The notes: generated from the sequence alone by a model not told the origin. 64,000 nucleotides of DNA from Lathyrus oleraceus (GCF_024323335.1 NC_066581.1:231462539-231526538), one strand, 5' to 3'. Shown: positions 1 to 11,574, counted from the first letter of the stretch. Numbers and translations are program-made.

Positions 1-1140
1 TCGGTGAATGAAACTTCTTGTAACAGATATAATTTATGAAGGCTTAGACAATAATTCTGTCCAATTAATTCTGGTCCTCAAGGGTATCTATTCCTAATTC
101 CTTAGTGAAAAGACCTTTGATTATGTAACCTAATTACTATGTCCATAAATAATTAAGTTCATACTCAAGCATTCGAATATCAAGAATTACCGGTCAGATA
201 GAAAATCCCTAGTCCTAGGTTATTTTTACTATCCAGAATTCTTATACATATCAATGAATAATTGCTGTCCAGCTTAAACTATTCATATTAATCATCATTC
301 GTTGGTCCGACAAATAAAGCATAAAGAACGATAATAAGAACAAATGAATGGAAAAGAAGAAATAGTCAATGCACTCATAAACATAAAATCTGTCACATTC
401 AGAATCAGGGTCACCCCCTAGCAATGGGGGGTTTAGCTACTCATAATCGAAATAAAAACAAAGATTAACATTGTTGTCATTACAGAATTTCGTGAGGAAT
501 CAATCTTCAATCGTCGGAAAACTCTTGAACATATGAATCCTCTGATAACCGTAGAGTCTCCAGCTCTCAAAACGCGTCTTTTTTCTCTCCAAAATCGTCC
601 AACCCCTGGAAAATCGTGTTCTGCCCTCTAAATAGCTATTCAGTTGGACTTTTCCTGATTTTGGGCTCCATACGCGTATTGCCCAGTCTCATACGCGTAT
701 TGCCTAGTCTCAAACGCGTACTGCACGTAAGACAGCCTCTGATACGCGTATTGCCCAGTCTGGTACACGTATCACCAGAAGCTTGTCTTTTGGCTAGATT
801 TCCATCCCTCTGGTCATATACGTATGCTACGCGTACTGGGAAGGTCCATACGCGTATCATGTAAGGCCATACGCGTATGGACAACAGGTTCTCCAAAAAT
901 TGATTTTTTCTTCCGTTTTCTTGCTCGGGCTCAATTTCGCATCTGACGTTTGATTCCCTGAGCTTCCAAACTAGTTTTTTACCTGCTAACATACCCAAAA
1001 GTGTAAAATATCCTCAAGAAACTCATAAGTAACAACACACTTTATATTATAGAATTGAGCTTATATCTAACTAAAAATGCTTCAGTTTACACAGTTTACC
1101 TGACTTATTTACGGTTAAATAGTGGAATGTCTAGCATAAA
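1..1140. other. Unassigned AT-rich non-coding DNA
   Basis: No frame here shows a recognisable domain. The stretch lies left of the Ogre-1 ORF1 remnant, whose reading frame is closed by a stop just upstream of 1157. It may be another inserted LTR or a rearranged flank. A polyC/polyG-like hairpin (around 414-431) and the palindrome array at 670-878 are the only structured parts I can see. No LTR terminus or target-site duplication could be placed. Confidence 0.5.
670..878. repeat. Array of ATACGCGTAT palindromes at 21-bp spacing
   Basis: Ten-base palindromes built on ACGCGT start at 670, 691 and 712, then 742 and 763, then 827, 848 and 869. Every step within a group is exactly 21 bp. The exact form ATACGCGTAT occurs at 670, 691, 742, 848 and 869; degenerate forms fill the other sites. 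The spacer after the first, second and fourth copies is close to TGCCCAGTCTC. Function unknown. Confidence 0.85.
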
Positions 1141-1156
1141 TGGTGGCTGATCACCC

Positions 1157-2378
1157 ACGCTTGAGGAGTATGCCTATCTTGTGGGCATACCTATCCTAGA
1201 CCAGTTGCCGTTCAGTGGCTTGGAGAGAGTTCCTTCTTCTCAAGAGATTGCTGATCTGTTGCGTATAGATGAATCTATTATTGGTGCTCATATGACTACC
1301 AAAGGTGGAATTCAAGGTCTCCCGTCTGATTTCCTCATTGATCAAGCTACTATGTTTGGGAAGGCCATGAGTGAGGAAGCCTTTGAGGCCATATTTGTAC
1401 TTCTCATCTATGGGCTAATGTTATTCCCCAACATCAACAAGTTTGTGGATGTGAACGCCATTAGGATTTTCTCTACTCTTAATCCTGTTCCTACTCTGTT
1501 GGGTGACACTTATTTCTCTTTGCATATGAGGAATGCAAAGGGCGGTGGTACCATTGTGTGCTGTTTGCCTCTGTTGTACAAGTGGTTTATTTCGCACTTG
1601 CCTCAGACGCTCGCCTTCAAGGAGAACAAAGGATGTCTACGGTAGTCCACGAGACTTATGTCTCTCACTAATGATGATATCTTTTGGTACAACCGTGTAT
1701 ATGATGGTGTGCAGATTATCGACTCTTGTGGTGAATTCTCCAATGTACCTCTTCTTGGTACATGCGGTGGAATTAACTACAACCCTATTTTGGCATTTTG
1801 CCAGCTTGGGTTCCCCCTAAAGGATAAACCCAATAACATTCTTTTAGAGGGTGTGTTCTTTCAGGAGGGTAAAGATCCCCCAAGGCTTGAAGGGCAGGAT
1901 GGTCCGCGCTTGGCGCAAGATCCACAAGAAAGGAAGGAAGGAGCTAGGTCCGAAGAACTGTATCGCTTTGGAACCCTATACCTCTTGGGTTAGGAGGAGA
2001 GCTTCCAAGTACCTTATGCCTTATGAGTATCCAAGACCCACATCTTTGGTTGTGGTTGGGCCTTCAACCTTCCCTAGCCAAGGAGTAGAGGAGTCGAGAG
2101 ACGAAGATCGTTCGCGTGCTTGGATCCGTGAACGAGAGGAGTTGCTTCAGCAGATCAGAGAGAAGGATGCTTTGATAGAGTTCCTTGAGCACCAGGTTAT
2201 TGATGATCCTGATGACACATTGACTTCTCTACTTCCTCAGTCTTCCAAGTTTTGGAAGAGGAAGTATGATCGACTCGCCAAAGAGAAGGCAGATATGGAG
2301 GCAACCTATGAGAGGGAGGTGAAGAGGCTTCGTGCAGCTTATCTTCCGGTCTCGAGGGCTTTGGACGATTGCTTCTAA
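1157..2378 (+). pseudogene. Ogre ORF1 remnant (DUF7745-like), frameshifted
   Basis: Legume Ogre elements carry an extra ORF1 of unknown function upstream of gag, and this remnant matches that type. The N-terminal block (about 1157-1645) reads TLEEYAYLVGIP and continues through a conserved hydrophobic region (EAFEAIFVLLIYGLMLFPNI) to PLLYKWFISHLPQ. The frame shifts near 1640, resumes at 1658-1850 (CGEFSNVPLLG, GGINYNP), and shifts again near 1880 into a C-terminal frame ending at 2378. That last part is charged and heptad-like (REREELLQQIREKDALIEFL), consistent with a coiled coil. The 5' end is missing, with an in-frame stop just upstream. It sits 0.4 kb before gag in the same orientation. Not translatable as one protein. 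Confidence 0.75.
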
Positions 2379-2772
2379 GGATCCATAGGATGTTCATTTT
2401 CCTTCTCTCTTGTATTGTATTTGGTTAACAAGACTGTACTTCTTTGGCGTAAAAACATTTCCAAATATTAATTGACGTGATATTTCCGTATGTGATAAAC
2501 ATTTAATATATCCAAGATTTGCAAATAAGACTCTAAAGTTCCTCTGATATAAAAATTAAATCATAAGCATTGCACGCATCATGTTTATCTATTCCTATGG
2601 GTTTATATCTTCTTCTTGATTCTAGTCGGGGTTTTCTTACACTGTTTATCTAATGTGAGACTGGAATCAAGGGGTAGAATACCCTTTGAAATTGATAAAC
2701 ATGTCATTGCATTTGCATAACAGGTACCGCCGTAGTGTTCTCATCTTGTTTAGTATTCCATTATTAGGATAG
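2379..2772 (+). other. Ogre-1 ORF1-gag spacer
   Basis: About 390 bases without a coding signal between the ORF1 remnant and the gag start. It is AT-rich and I see no strong repeat. In intact Ogre elements this is the leader between the two reading frames. Confidence 0.5.
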
Positions 2773-4700
2773 ATGACTCAGGCATTCACCGATACGGTAC
2801 CCGAAGGAATCAACAAAGAGCAATGGAAGGTTGACAAGCAGAGCTCGCTGAGATGAGGATTCACATGAATCAGTTCATGAAAGTGGTCCAAGGAGTGGCT
2901 CAGGGACAGCAGGAGATTAGATTGTTGGTACAGGGGAATCCCCCTACTACTCAACCGGAGGTTGTGGCTGATCCTCCCGCTGGAGAGGCTAATGGACCCA
3001 ATGGACCGGGGCCTATCCCAATCCCACATGGCAACCTTGGTCAACAACCCATCCATGATGATCAGGAGGATCAATTCCCCCTGCTTCAGGAGGACTTTGG
3101 CATGGGCCATGGTATGGACCCTATGTTTCGGAGACTGGAAGAGAGGTTGAAAGCTGTGGAAGGGCAGAATGCTCTTGGTGTGGATGTTGCTGACTTGGGG
3201 ATGGTCCCAGGCGTGAGAGTTCCGCCAAAATTCAAAGTCCCCGTGTTTGATAAGTACAATGGAAACTCTTGCCCGAAGACTCATGTACAAGCTTACTTCC
3301 GTAAGATGATCGCGTATTCTGATGATGAGAAGCTGTTCATGTACTTCTTCCAGGACAGCCTAGTTGGGGCATCCTTGGAGTGGTATATGAGGCTGGACAG
3401 AGCCCATATTCGCTGCTGGAGAGACTTGGCTGAGGCCTTCGTGAAGCAATATCAGTACAATGCGGATATGGCACCTGACAGGACTCAGCTCCAAAATTTG
3501 TCTCTCAAGAGCAACAAGTGCTTCAAAGAGTATGCTCAACGCTGGAGAGAGTTGGCTTCCCGTGTTCAACCTCCGATGTTGGAAAAAGAGATGGCCAACA
3601 TGTTTATGAACACACTTCCTGGATCTTATTTAGAGCGTCTGGTGGGTTGCAACGCCTCCAATTTTGCTGATGTGGTCTCTACCGGTGAGAGGGTGGAGAA
3701 CTACTTGAAGACGTGTAAGATCCAAAATGGGGTTGGATCATCTTCGGGGTCAAAGAAGCCGTTCTTAGGAGGACATAAGAGGAGAGAAGGGGATGAAAAT
3801 GTTGTGTCTTCTTATCAGGGCAGAGGTAACTGAAGGAACAATTTTCAGAATTACCATCAGCAACCTTATGTTGCAGTTGTAACCATTCCGGCTGCAGCAC
3901 CAGTGCAACAACAACAACCTCAACGTCAATAAAATCAATACCAACAATAACATGGTAACATACCTGCTTATCAACAGAGACAAAGGATGATGGAAAGGCG
4001 TTTCGACACTCTCCCGATGTCGTATGCCCAGTTGCTTCCCAACCTTCAACATTTTCAACTTGTGCAGTTACGCACTTTGGCTCCTCCCGTTGGCAGTCTT
4101 CCAGTGGGTTATGACGCCAATGCTAGGTATAATTTCCACTCTGGGGCACCTGGCCACACTATTGAGAACTGCAAAGCTTTTAAGCACGTAGTTCAGGACC
4201 TTATTGATTAAAAGGCCATTAACTTTGCGTCGGCTCCTAATGTTGTCAACAATCCTATGCCGCAGCATGGTAGAGCAAATGTTAACATGGTTGAAGGAGA
4301 AGTCAAATTAGTCAAGGAGGTGTTGAAGCTGAAGACTCCGCTGTTAGAAATCAAAGAATACTTGCTAAAGGCAGATGTTTCCCCAGCTGTGGGAGCGGTT
4401 GTTTGGGTTGTGTTGCACAGAGTGGGGGTTGTGCGAAGCTGCAACAGGGTATCCAGGCCTTGCTTGACGATGGGGTTGTTGAGAATGCAGATGTTGATCC
4501 TCTCTTTCCTGAAGATGCTGAAGAATTTACAAATGTTATTCCTGCTGATTTTGTAATTCCCAATGATGTAATTAATTTTTCTGATGTTGTTGCTGATATT
4601 CCAAACATGGTGTTTGATTCTGATGTACTTGTTGAACTTGATTCCAATGTTTCAGATGTTTATACTTCAATAAATAAGATTTTTGAGTATGACTGTGATG
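2773..4700 (+). pseudogene. gag: Ogre-1 gag, broken
   Basis: Capsid/nucleocapsid polyprotein region. I place the start at ATG 2773 (MTQAFTDTV...) rather than the internal ATG at 2853, because the frame opened at 2773 is homologous in style to other Ogre gags and is only lost by a frameshift near 2835. The retrotransposon-gag core runs about 3225-3720 (FKVPVFDKYNG, LEWYMRLDRA, FKEYAQRWRELASRVQPP, NFADVVSTGERVENYL). A stop at 3831-3833 and further stops near 3930-3950 interrupt a Gln/Pro-rich linker. The frame resumes at 3987 to a degenerate zinc knuckle (FHSGAPGHTIENC) whose first Cys position is no longer Cys, then stops at 4209-4211. Downstream to 4735 is an acidic, low-complexity remnant. 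Non-functional. Confidence 0.85.
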
Positions 4701-4741
4701 TTGCCACTATCACAATTTTTTACCCAACCGCTTAGATCAGT

Positions 4742-6210
4742 GTGCCTGTAGCGCAACCGGTATCACCAATGCAACCGCATCAATCCACTATGACCATCAC
4801 GACCCCTGGTCCTTTACCTTTCACCAGCGAAAGGGCCATTCCTTGGCATTATGGGGGGAGTGTGTACACGCATGATCATGGAGTGGAGAAACCACTGAAG
4901 ATAGAAGAGGTGCAAGATCAGAAGTCTAAACCTGGAATTGAGGTAAAGGATCCCGCAGTGGACAATGTTGGTGGAATCGGGCGATTCACCAGAAGTGGTA
5001 GACTGTTCTCACCACCGGTTACCCAACTTGATAGTGCTGACGCCGCGGCGAAGGCCAAAGGCAAGCAAGTTGTGAATGAGGGTACCTGCTTTTGCGAAGG
5101 ATGTGGATGAACTGTTGAGAATTATAAAGAAAAGCGATTACAAGGTAGTCGATCAGTTGATTCAGACGCCATCCAAGATATCTATTCTCTCACTTCTATT
5201 GTGTTCGGAGGCACACATGGAGGCACTCCTGAAGGTCCTTAATGCTGCATATGTGCCTCAGGAGATCTCTGTAAACCAACTAGAAGGGATCGTTGCAAAT
5301 TTTCATACAAGCAACAGGTTGGGTTTTACTGATTCTGACTTGACGCCAGTTGGACGCGATCATAACAAGGCTTTGCACATCTCGATGGAGTGTAAAGACA
5401 TTGTGTTATCACATGTTCTGGTGGATACAGATTCCTCTCTCAATGTGCTACCCAAGAGAGCCCTGTCAAAGTTAGATGTAGAAGGTTTGATCATGAAGCC
5501 TTCCGATCTTGTTGTGAGAGCCTTCGATGGCTCTAAGAGGTCAGTGTTCGGAGAGGTAGAATTGCCAATTCAGATTGGATCACAAACCTTCAACACCGTC
5601 TTCTATGTGATGGATATCAGTCCTTCGTATAGCTGCTTACTGGGTCGTCCTTGGATCCACAATGCTGGGGCAGTCTCCTCGACCTTGCATCAGAAGATCA
5701 AGTTCCCGGTCAACGGAAGAATTATCACTGTGTGTGGTGAGGAGAATATTCTGGTCAGTCACCTGTCTACGTTCAAGTATGTAGAGGTAGAAGGTGAGAT
5801 TCATGAGACCCTGTGTCAGGCCTTTGAGGCAGTTCAAGTCAAGGATGCAGCTCCAGTGGAAGAGGTTGAAGCAGGTGCCTCTATTTTTTCCTTCAAGCAG
5901 GCACATGCCTTGGTAAATTCAGGTGTTGCTCCCGGTTGGGGACGTCTTTTTGATTTACCTATGAAGGAAGACAAGTTTGGGATTGGGTATCAGCCAACAT
6001 TGACTTCTACAACTTCAACGCCCAGACTCGTCAGGGGCCGATTACTTTCTCCAGTGCTGGCATCATTCAGTATGGCCAGGTCTCTGCAATCAACAAAGAA
6101 GATGAGGATAGTGATTGCGATATTGACAACTGGGTGCATTCAAGGGTCCCGGGTGAAGTTCTCCGCAATTGGTCTTCTGAAGAGATTATCCAAGCCACTC
6201 TTCTTGAAGA
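4742..6210 (+). pseudogene. pro: Ogre-1 retropepsin-like protease, active site altered
   Basis: Aspartic protease that would cut the Gag-Pol polyprotein. A proline-rich lead-in (4742-5110) is followed, after a frame change near 5080-5110, by the protease frame. Visible marks are HVLVDTDSSLNVLP around 5411-5452, where the family normally has D-[ST]-G and here the third position is Asp, and SYSCLLGRPWIHNAGAVSS around 5627-5675, the conserved flap-to-helix ILGRPW-type motif. A frameshift near 6080 displaces the C-terminal acidic tail, which in its own frame runs to a stop at about 6209-6211 (QATLLEE then stop). This end abuts the putative intron. Altered catalytic site plus frameshifts make it inactive by inference. 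Confidence 0.8.
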
Positions 6211-6493
6211 GTAATTTTCTTTGTTTATTCATGCATATCCAAGTCTTACGTTCCGCCCAGGGCGTGATGACTCATTGTAGGGCTCATCTATGTGGATACC
6301 TGCATTTTTTATCATAAATAAAGGACGTCTTTTTGCATTCAAATATTTTGTTCACTGTCTTTCTATTTTTGCAGTTTTCAAAAATAAAAAAATAAAAAAA
6401 TATATATATATATATATATATATACATTTGGCAATGTTTTGTTTAGTTTCCACTTCTTGTTCACACTTATAAGCACATACTATCATTCATGCA
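6211..6493 (+). other. Putative Ogre intron between protease and RT
   Basis: Ogre elements are known for an intron separating pro from RT. Here the protease frame ends at GAAGAG/TAATTTTC, and the RT frame picks up after a pyrimidine-rich stretch ending in CATGCAG at about 6487-6493. The interval has no coding signal, carries a T-rich tract and a (TA)n run at about 6401-6424, and has a recognisable counterpart in the second Ogre (28090-28400, minus). Exact splice sites are my inference. Confidence 0.6.
6401..6424. repeat. (TA)n microsatellite
   Basis: Uninterrupted alternating TA/AT of about 24 bases inside the putative Ogre-1 intron, preceded by short A-rich runs. Confidence 0.9.
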
Positions 6494-9400
6494 GATGCAC
6501 GTCACCGGATCCTATTGATAACAATTCTGCTATGGCTCGCTTCGACTTTGAAAATCCAACCTTTCAAGCTGAAGAAGAGGGTGATGAAGACTGTGAACTC
6601 CCTGAAGAACTTGCCAGGTTGTTAAAACAGGAGGAAAGGTTCATTCAACCGCATCAAGAGTCTATTGAAGTGATTAATCTCGGCACCGAGGACGCCAAGA
6701 GAGAAATCAAGATAGGGGCTGCTTTGGAAGATAATGTGAAGAAGGGGCTGATTGAATTGCTGCAAGAGTATGTTGACATCTTCGCTTGGTCTTATCAGGA
6801 CATGCCAGGGCTTGACACAGACATTGTGGTACACCATTTTCCTCTCAAAGAGGATTGTCCTCCAGTCAAGCAGAAGCTCAGAAGAACAAGACCAGAGATG
6901 GCTTTCAAGATAAAGGAAGAAGTGCAAAAACAGTTGGATGCAGGGTTTCTAGTGGTTACAAATTATCCGCCGTGGGTTACAAATATCTTTCTGGTACCTA
7001 AGAAGGATGGAAAGGTACGGATGTGTGTCGACTACCGGGATTTGAACAGAGCTAGCCCTAAAGATGATTTCCCATTACCTCACATCGATGCTTTGGTGGA
7101 TAACACGGCTCAGTTCTCGATATTCTCCTTTATGGATGGATTTTCTGGCTATAATCAAATTAAGATGGCACCAGAAGAGATGGAGAAGACAACTTTCATA
7201 ACCCCATGGGGAACCTTCTACTACAAGGTGATGCCGTTTGGTCTAAAAAATGTCGGGGCAACATATCAACGAGCTATGGTAACTCTTTTCCATGATATGA
7301 TTCATCATGAAATCGAGGTTTATGTTGATGATATGATTGCCAAATCTCAGACGGAAGAAGAACATCTGGTGAATTTGCAGAAACTGTTTGAGCGTTTGAG
7401 GAAATTCAAGCTAAGGCTTAATCCGAACAAGTGTACTTTCGGGGTGAGATCTGGAAAACTGCTGGGTTTTATTGTTAGTGAAAAAGGGATTGAGGTGGAT
7501 CCGGCCAAAGTGAAAGCGATATAAGAAATGCCTGAGCCTAGAACAGAAAAACAAGTCTGTGGTTTCTTAGGAAGGTTGAACTACATTGCAAGGTTCATCT
7601 CTCACCTAACAGCCACGTGTGAACCAATATTCAAATTGTTGAGAAAAGATCAGGCCATCAGGTGGAATGATGATTGCCAAAGGGCTTTCGAGAAGATAAA
7701 AGAGTATTTGCAGAATCCTCCAATCCTTATGCCTCCAGTCCCAGGGAGACCACTGATTATGTATTTGACAATACTTGATAATTCCATGGGTTGTGTTCTC
7801 GGTCAACACGACGAGATATGTAGGAAAGAGCATGCCATCTACTACCTGAGTAAAAAATTCACAGATTGCGAGTCGAGATACTAAATGCTTGAAAAGACAT
7901 GTTGTGCACTTGCATGGGCTGCTATGTGATTGAGACAATGCATGCTGACTCACACGACCTTACTGATCTCCAAAATGGATCCAATCAAGTATATATTTGA
8001 GAAGCCAGCTCTCACCGGAAGGGTTGCTCGTTGGCAAATGGTACTGACAGAGTACGACATCCAGTATACATCCCAGAAAGCCATCAAAGGGAGTATTTTG
8101 TCAGACTATCTTGCTCAGCAGCCGATTGATGATTATGAGCCGATGAAGTTTGATTTTCTGGATGAAGACATCATGTTCCTCAAGATGAAAGATTGTGAAG
8201 AGCCAGTTGTTGAGGAGGGACCTGATCCAGATGAAAAGTGGACTTTAATGTTTGATGGGGTCGTTAATGCCAAAGGAAGTGGAATTGGTGCTGTCATTAC
8301 CACTCCGAAAGGTGCCCACATGCCTTTCACCGCTCGTCTCACTTTTGAGTGCACCAATAATGAAGCCGAGTATGAAGCTTGTATCTTGGGCATCGAGCAA
8401 GCCATCGATTCGAGGATCAAGACTCTGGACATCTTCGGAGATTCAGCTCTAGTGATCAATCAAGTGAATGGTGATTGGAATACTCTCCAGCCTAATCTGG
8501 TCCCCTACAGAGACTACACGAGAAGACTGTTGACTTTCTTCACAATGGTAAACCTGTATCATTTACCTCGTGATGAGAACCAGATGGCAGATGCTCTTGC
8601 TACTCTATCCTCCATGATCAAGGTGACTCGGTGGAACTGTGTTCCCAGGATTGATGTTATGCACCTTGATAGGGCCGCGTATGTGTTCGCTGCTAAACTG
8701 GTAGTTGATGATAAGCCATGGTACCAGAACACCAAGTGCTTTCTGAAGAATCAAGAGTACCCTGCAGGGGCATCCAACAATGATAGAAAGACTTTGAGAA
8801 GATTGGCAGGCAGTTTCTTCTTGAACAAAGACGATGTGTTGTATAAGAGGAACTTCGACATGGTTTTACTCAGATGCGTGGATAGACACGAAGCAGACAT
8901 GTTAATGCAGGAAGTTCATGAAGGCTCATTCGATACTCATGCCGGCGAACATGCAATGGCTAAGAAATTGTTGAGAGCGGGTTATTACTGGATGACCATG
9001 GAATCTGATTGTTTCAAATATGCTCGGAAGTGTCATAAATGCCAGATTTATGCTGATAAGGTGCATGTGCCGCCAAATCCTCTGAATGTGATGTCTTCGC
9101 CGTGGCCGTTTGCTATGTGGGGCATTGATATTATTGGAAAGATTGAGCCGACTGCTTCCAATGGGCATCGCTTCATCCTTGTTGCCATCGACTATTTCAC
9201 TAAGTGGGTCGAAGCAGCATCATTTGCGAAGGTCACCATACATGTGGTTACCCGATTCATTAAGAAAGAAATCATTTGTCGTTATGGGTTTCCCGAAAGA
9301 ATCATTATTGATAATGGTTCTAATCTCAATAACAAAATGATGAAAGAGTTGTGCAAGAACTTCAACATTCAACATTACAACTCTTCCCCTTATCGTCCTA

Positions 9401-9969
9401 AGATGAACGGTGCTGTTGAGGCAACAAATAAGAACATAAAGAAGATTGTGCAGAAGATGGTCGTTACGTACAGAGATTGGCATGAGATGCTACCCTTCGC
9501 CTTGCATGGGTACCGTACTTCAGTACGTACATCGACCGGGGCAACCCCTTACTCCCTTGTATATGGTATGGAAGCACTCCTACCTGTTGAAGTGGAGATT
9601 CCTTCTCTAAGAGTCATGTTGGATGTCAAGTTGGACGAAGCTGAATGGATTCAGACAAGGTTCAATGAGTTGAGTCTTATCGAAGAGAAGCGAATGGCAG
9701 CCATTTATCGCGGGCAATTGTATCAGAGTCGGATGAAGAGAGTCTTTGATCAGAAAGTACGTCCTCGATGCTTCCAAGTCGGAGATTTGGTGTTGAAAAA
9801 GATCCTTCCTCCTCAGACAGATCACAGGGGCAAGTGGACTCCTAACTATGATGGACCGTATATTGTCACCAAGGTTTTTGATGGTGGAGCCTTAATGCTT
9901 GCGACTATGGATGGTGAAAACTTCACTTCCCCTGTGAACTCAGACGCAGTTAAAAAATACTTCGCATAA
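6494..9969 (+). pseudogene. pol: Ogre-1 RT-RNaseH-aRNH-integrase polyprotein, three in-frame stops
   Basis: One reading frame from the 3' splice site to TAA 9967-9969, interrupted only by in-frame stops at 7522-7524, 7882-7884 and 7927-7929. RT: VPKKDGKVRMCVDYRDLN (about 6990-7050), FMDGFSGYNQIKMAPE, MPFGLKNVGATYQRAM and the catalytic YVDDM at about 7321-7335. The connection/RNase H region follows (7528-7930). From 8230 an archaeal-type RNase H is visible with its acidic residues in FDG, ECTNNEAEYEA, IFGDSALVINQ and RDENQMADAL; this second RNase H is a hallmark of the Tat/Ogre lineage. Integrase: His/Cys zinc motif ending KCHKCQ (about 9030), catalytic Asp in WGIDIIGK, Asp in IIIDNGSN, Glu in NGAVEATNKN, then a C-terminal GDLVLKKILPP domain. 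The 679-codon half from 7930 is intact. Two of the stops are one C-to-T step from sense codons. Confidence 0.9.
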
Positions 9970-9975
9970 AATAGA

Positions 9976-10175
9976 CCCGCTAGACGATAAAAAGAATAGT
10001 CCAGGCAAACAAATGGGCATCCCGGCGAACCAAGAAAATGAAAAAGGCTCGGGAAAAAGTTAGGGATTAAAAGATGAAAAGATTGTACACCCGGTAAGTT
10101 GAAAACCTGAAAGGGAAACTTAGGCAAAAATGGGTATCCCGGTGGATTGAAAACCCGAAAGGGCGATCCAGGCAA
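9976..10175 (+). other. Four serial hairpins just after the integrase stop
   Basis: Four units of the form CCCGGy-stem-loop-stem-GGCAAAA. Stems: 9980-9985 with 9999-10004 (one mismatch), 10026-10031 with 10046-10051 (one mismatch), TAAGTT 10095-10100 with AACTTA 10117-10122, and TGGATTG 10143-10149 with CGATCCA 10164-10170 (one G-U pair). Units 3 and 4 contain an inner CCy-GAAA-GGG mini-hairpin, i.e. a GNRA-type tetraloop. The same four units occur after the integrase frame of the minus-strand Ogre at 25937-26136, where all stems also form. Function unknown. Confidence 0.75.
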
Positions 10176-10794
10176 AAGTTAGGGATTAAGCGAATGACTG
10201 CGTTCTGAGTAGTTCTGAATATCATCTCGTGTCGATAACCGGAAACTTCCGAAGGATAGGAAACAATCCAATCACCTTTTTCGGAAAGCTGATCATCTGG
10301 AGGATCTTGAAGACGAGCGAATCATAGCAAAATTGGAACCCGATAGAAATCCATTTCACATTGCCATTAGATTAATTTCTGTTTTTATCTGTTGTGCAAT
10401 TACCTCTTTCTAGGGATTGCTTCCTGATGTAAATACCTATTCAGAGGCCACTCAATCAATAAAATCATGTTATTCAGTACATCTCTGTGTTCATTTTCAT
10501 TTTACTGTTTTGTTTGCAAAAATGACGTCCGAATTTTTGATAAACACTGCATCATGAAATATAAGAGCTTTACAGGATTTTTAAGTGCTTTGGATCGTCT
10601 ATTCAGAACAGGTACACTCGAGGCATTTCCTTAAGGTCCCCATCAAATGATCGCGAATGTTTTTCCTCAACAGTTGGAATTTGGTATCTTATCCCTGCAA
10701 AGCTGGTCCGAGCGTTGGATTCTTCAATCCCCAGCAGGCTCTCACTGCTGTACTTCCCCAAGCATTTGTTTCAGATTATACATTCACCAGTAGA

Positions 10795-10927
10795 GTCGAC
10801 AGTGTCATACTGTATATCCCCAGCGGAGTCGACAGTGTCAGATTGTATATCCCTAGCGGAGTTGATAGTGTCAGATTGTATATCCCCACCGGAGTTGACA
10901 GTGCCAGATTGTATCTTCCCAGCAGAA
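10795..10927. repeat. 33-bp tandem repeat, four copies
   Basis: Units starting GTCGACAGTGTC or GTTGACAGTGCC begin at 10795, 10828, 10861 and 10894, exactly 33 bp apart. Because 33 is a multiple of three, the repeat gives an apparent 11-residue peptide repeat in one frame; I treat that as incidental. Each unit contains a TCCCCAGCGGAGTC-type block. Confidence 0.85.
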
Positions 10928-11574
10928 ACGGCTGCTCCTCAGAGTTCGATGCCAGATCGATGATCTCGACGCTAGACCCATGGTCTCTTTCCTTGAAGCA
11001 GAATCTCGGTATCGTATCGGTGTTTGCTTCCCCTGCTGAGTCGTCTCTCTCGCAGATTATGGTTGCCAGAACCACTGTCGCTTTCCTCAGCATCAAGTTT
11101 TCAGTGTCATTCTCTCCCCAGTCAGAGCCTCGGTATTTTGTTATTTGCCAGAACACCGTGTGGCGGGTCATTTCCCCATAGAGTTCTTTGTGTTGTGCAT
11201 CTCCAACAGCCTTGCCAGGGTCCAGAAGATGGTGATCATTTCCCCAGCAGAATTCCTTGCCTCAGCTTGGCGTTCTCTCTAATCAAGCATTTCGCATCCC
11301 TGCATGTAGAATCATATTGCATTACATCCTCCCAAATTGCGTAGCATTTCCATTTTCATGGAGCATTACGCCATTGAAAAATTCAAACATACGCATGTAA
11401 AACATAAGGCATTCTCGGTACCCCAAGTGATAAGCCAGAAGTTGTTTCCAGAACTCAGACTGAAGATTGTTCATGACTTATCTTTATTATTCCCAGCAGG
11501 GGTCATTGGCCCACGCGCCACCTCAATTATCATTTTCCCTATTTCTGCCGATGCTGACAGGCATGAAAGTTTCC

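Noticed and set aside
10657..11181. 174-codon plus-strand frame with 11-residue repeats
   Set aside because: Generated by the 33-bp tandem array in the Ogre-1 3' UTR; the opposite strand is open too, and no domain or conserved start is visible.
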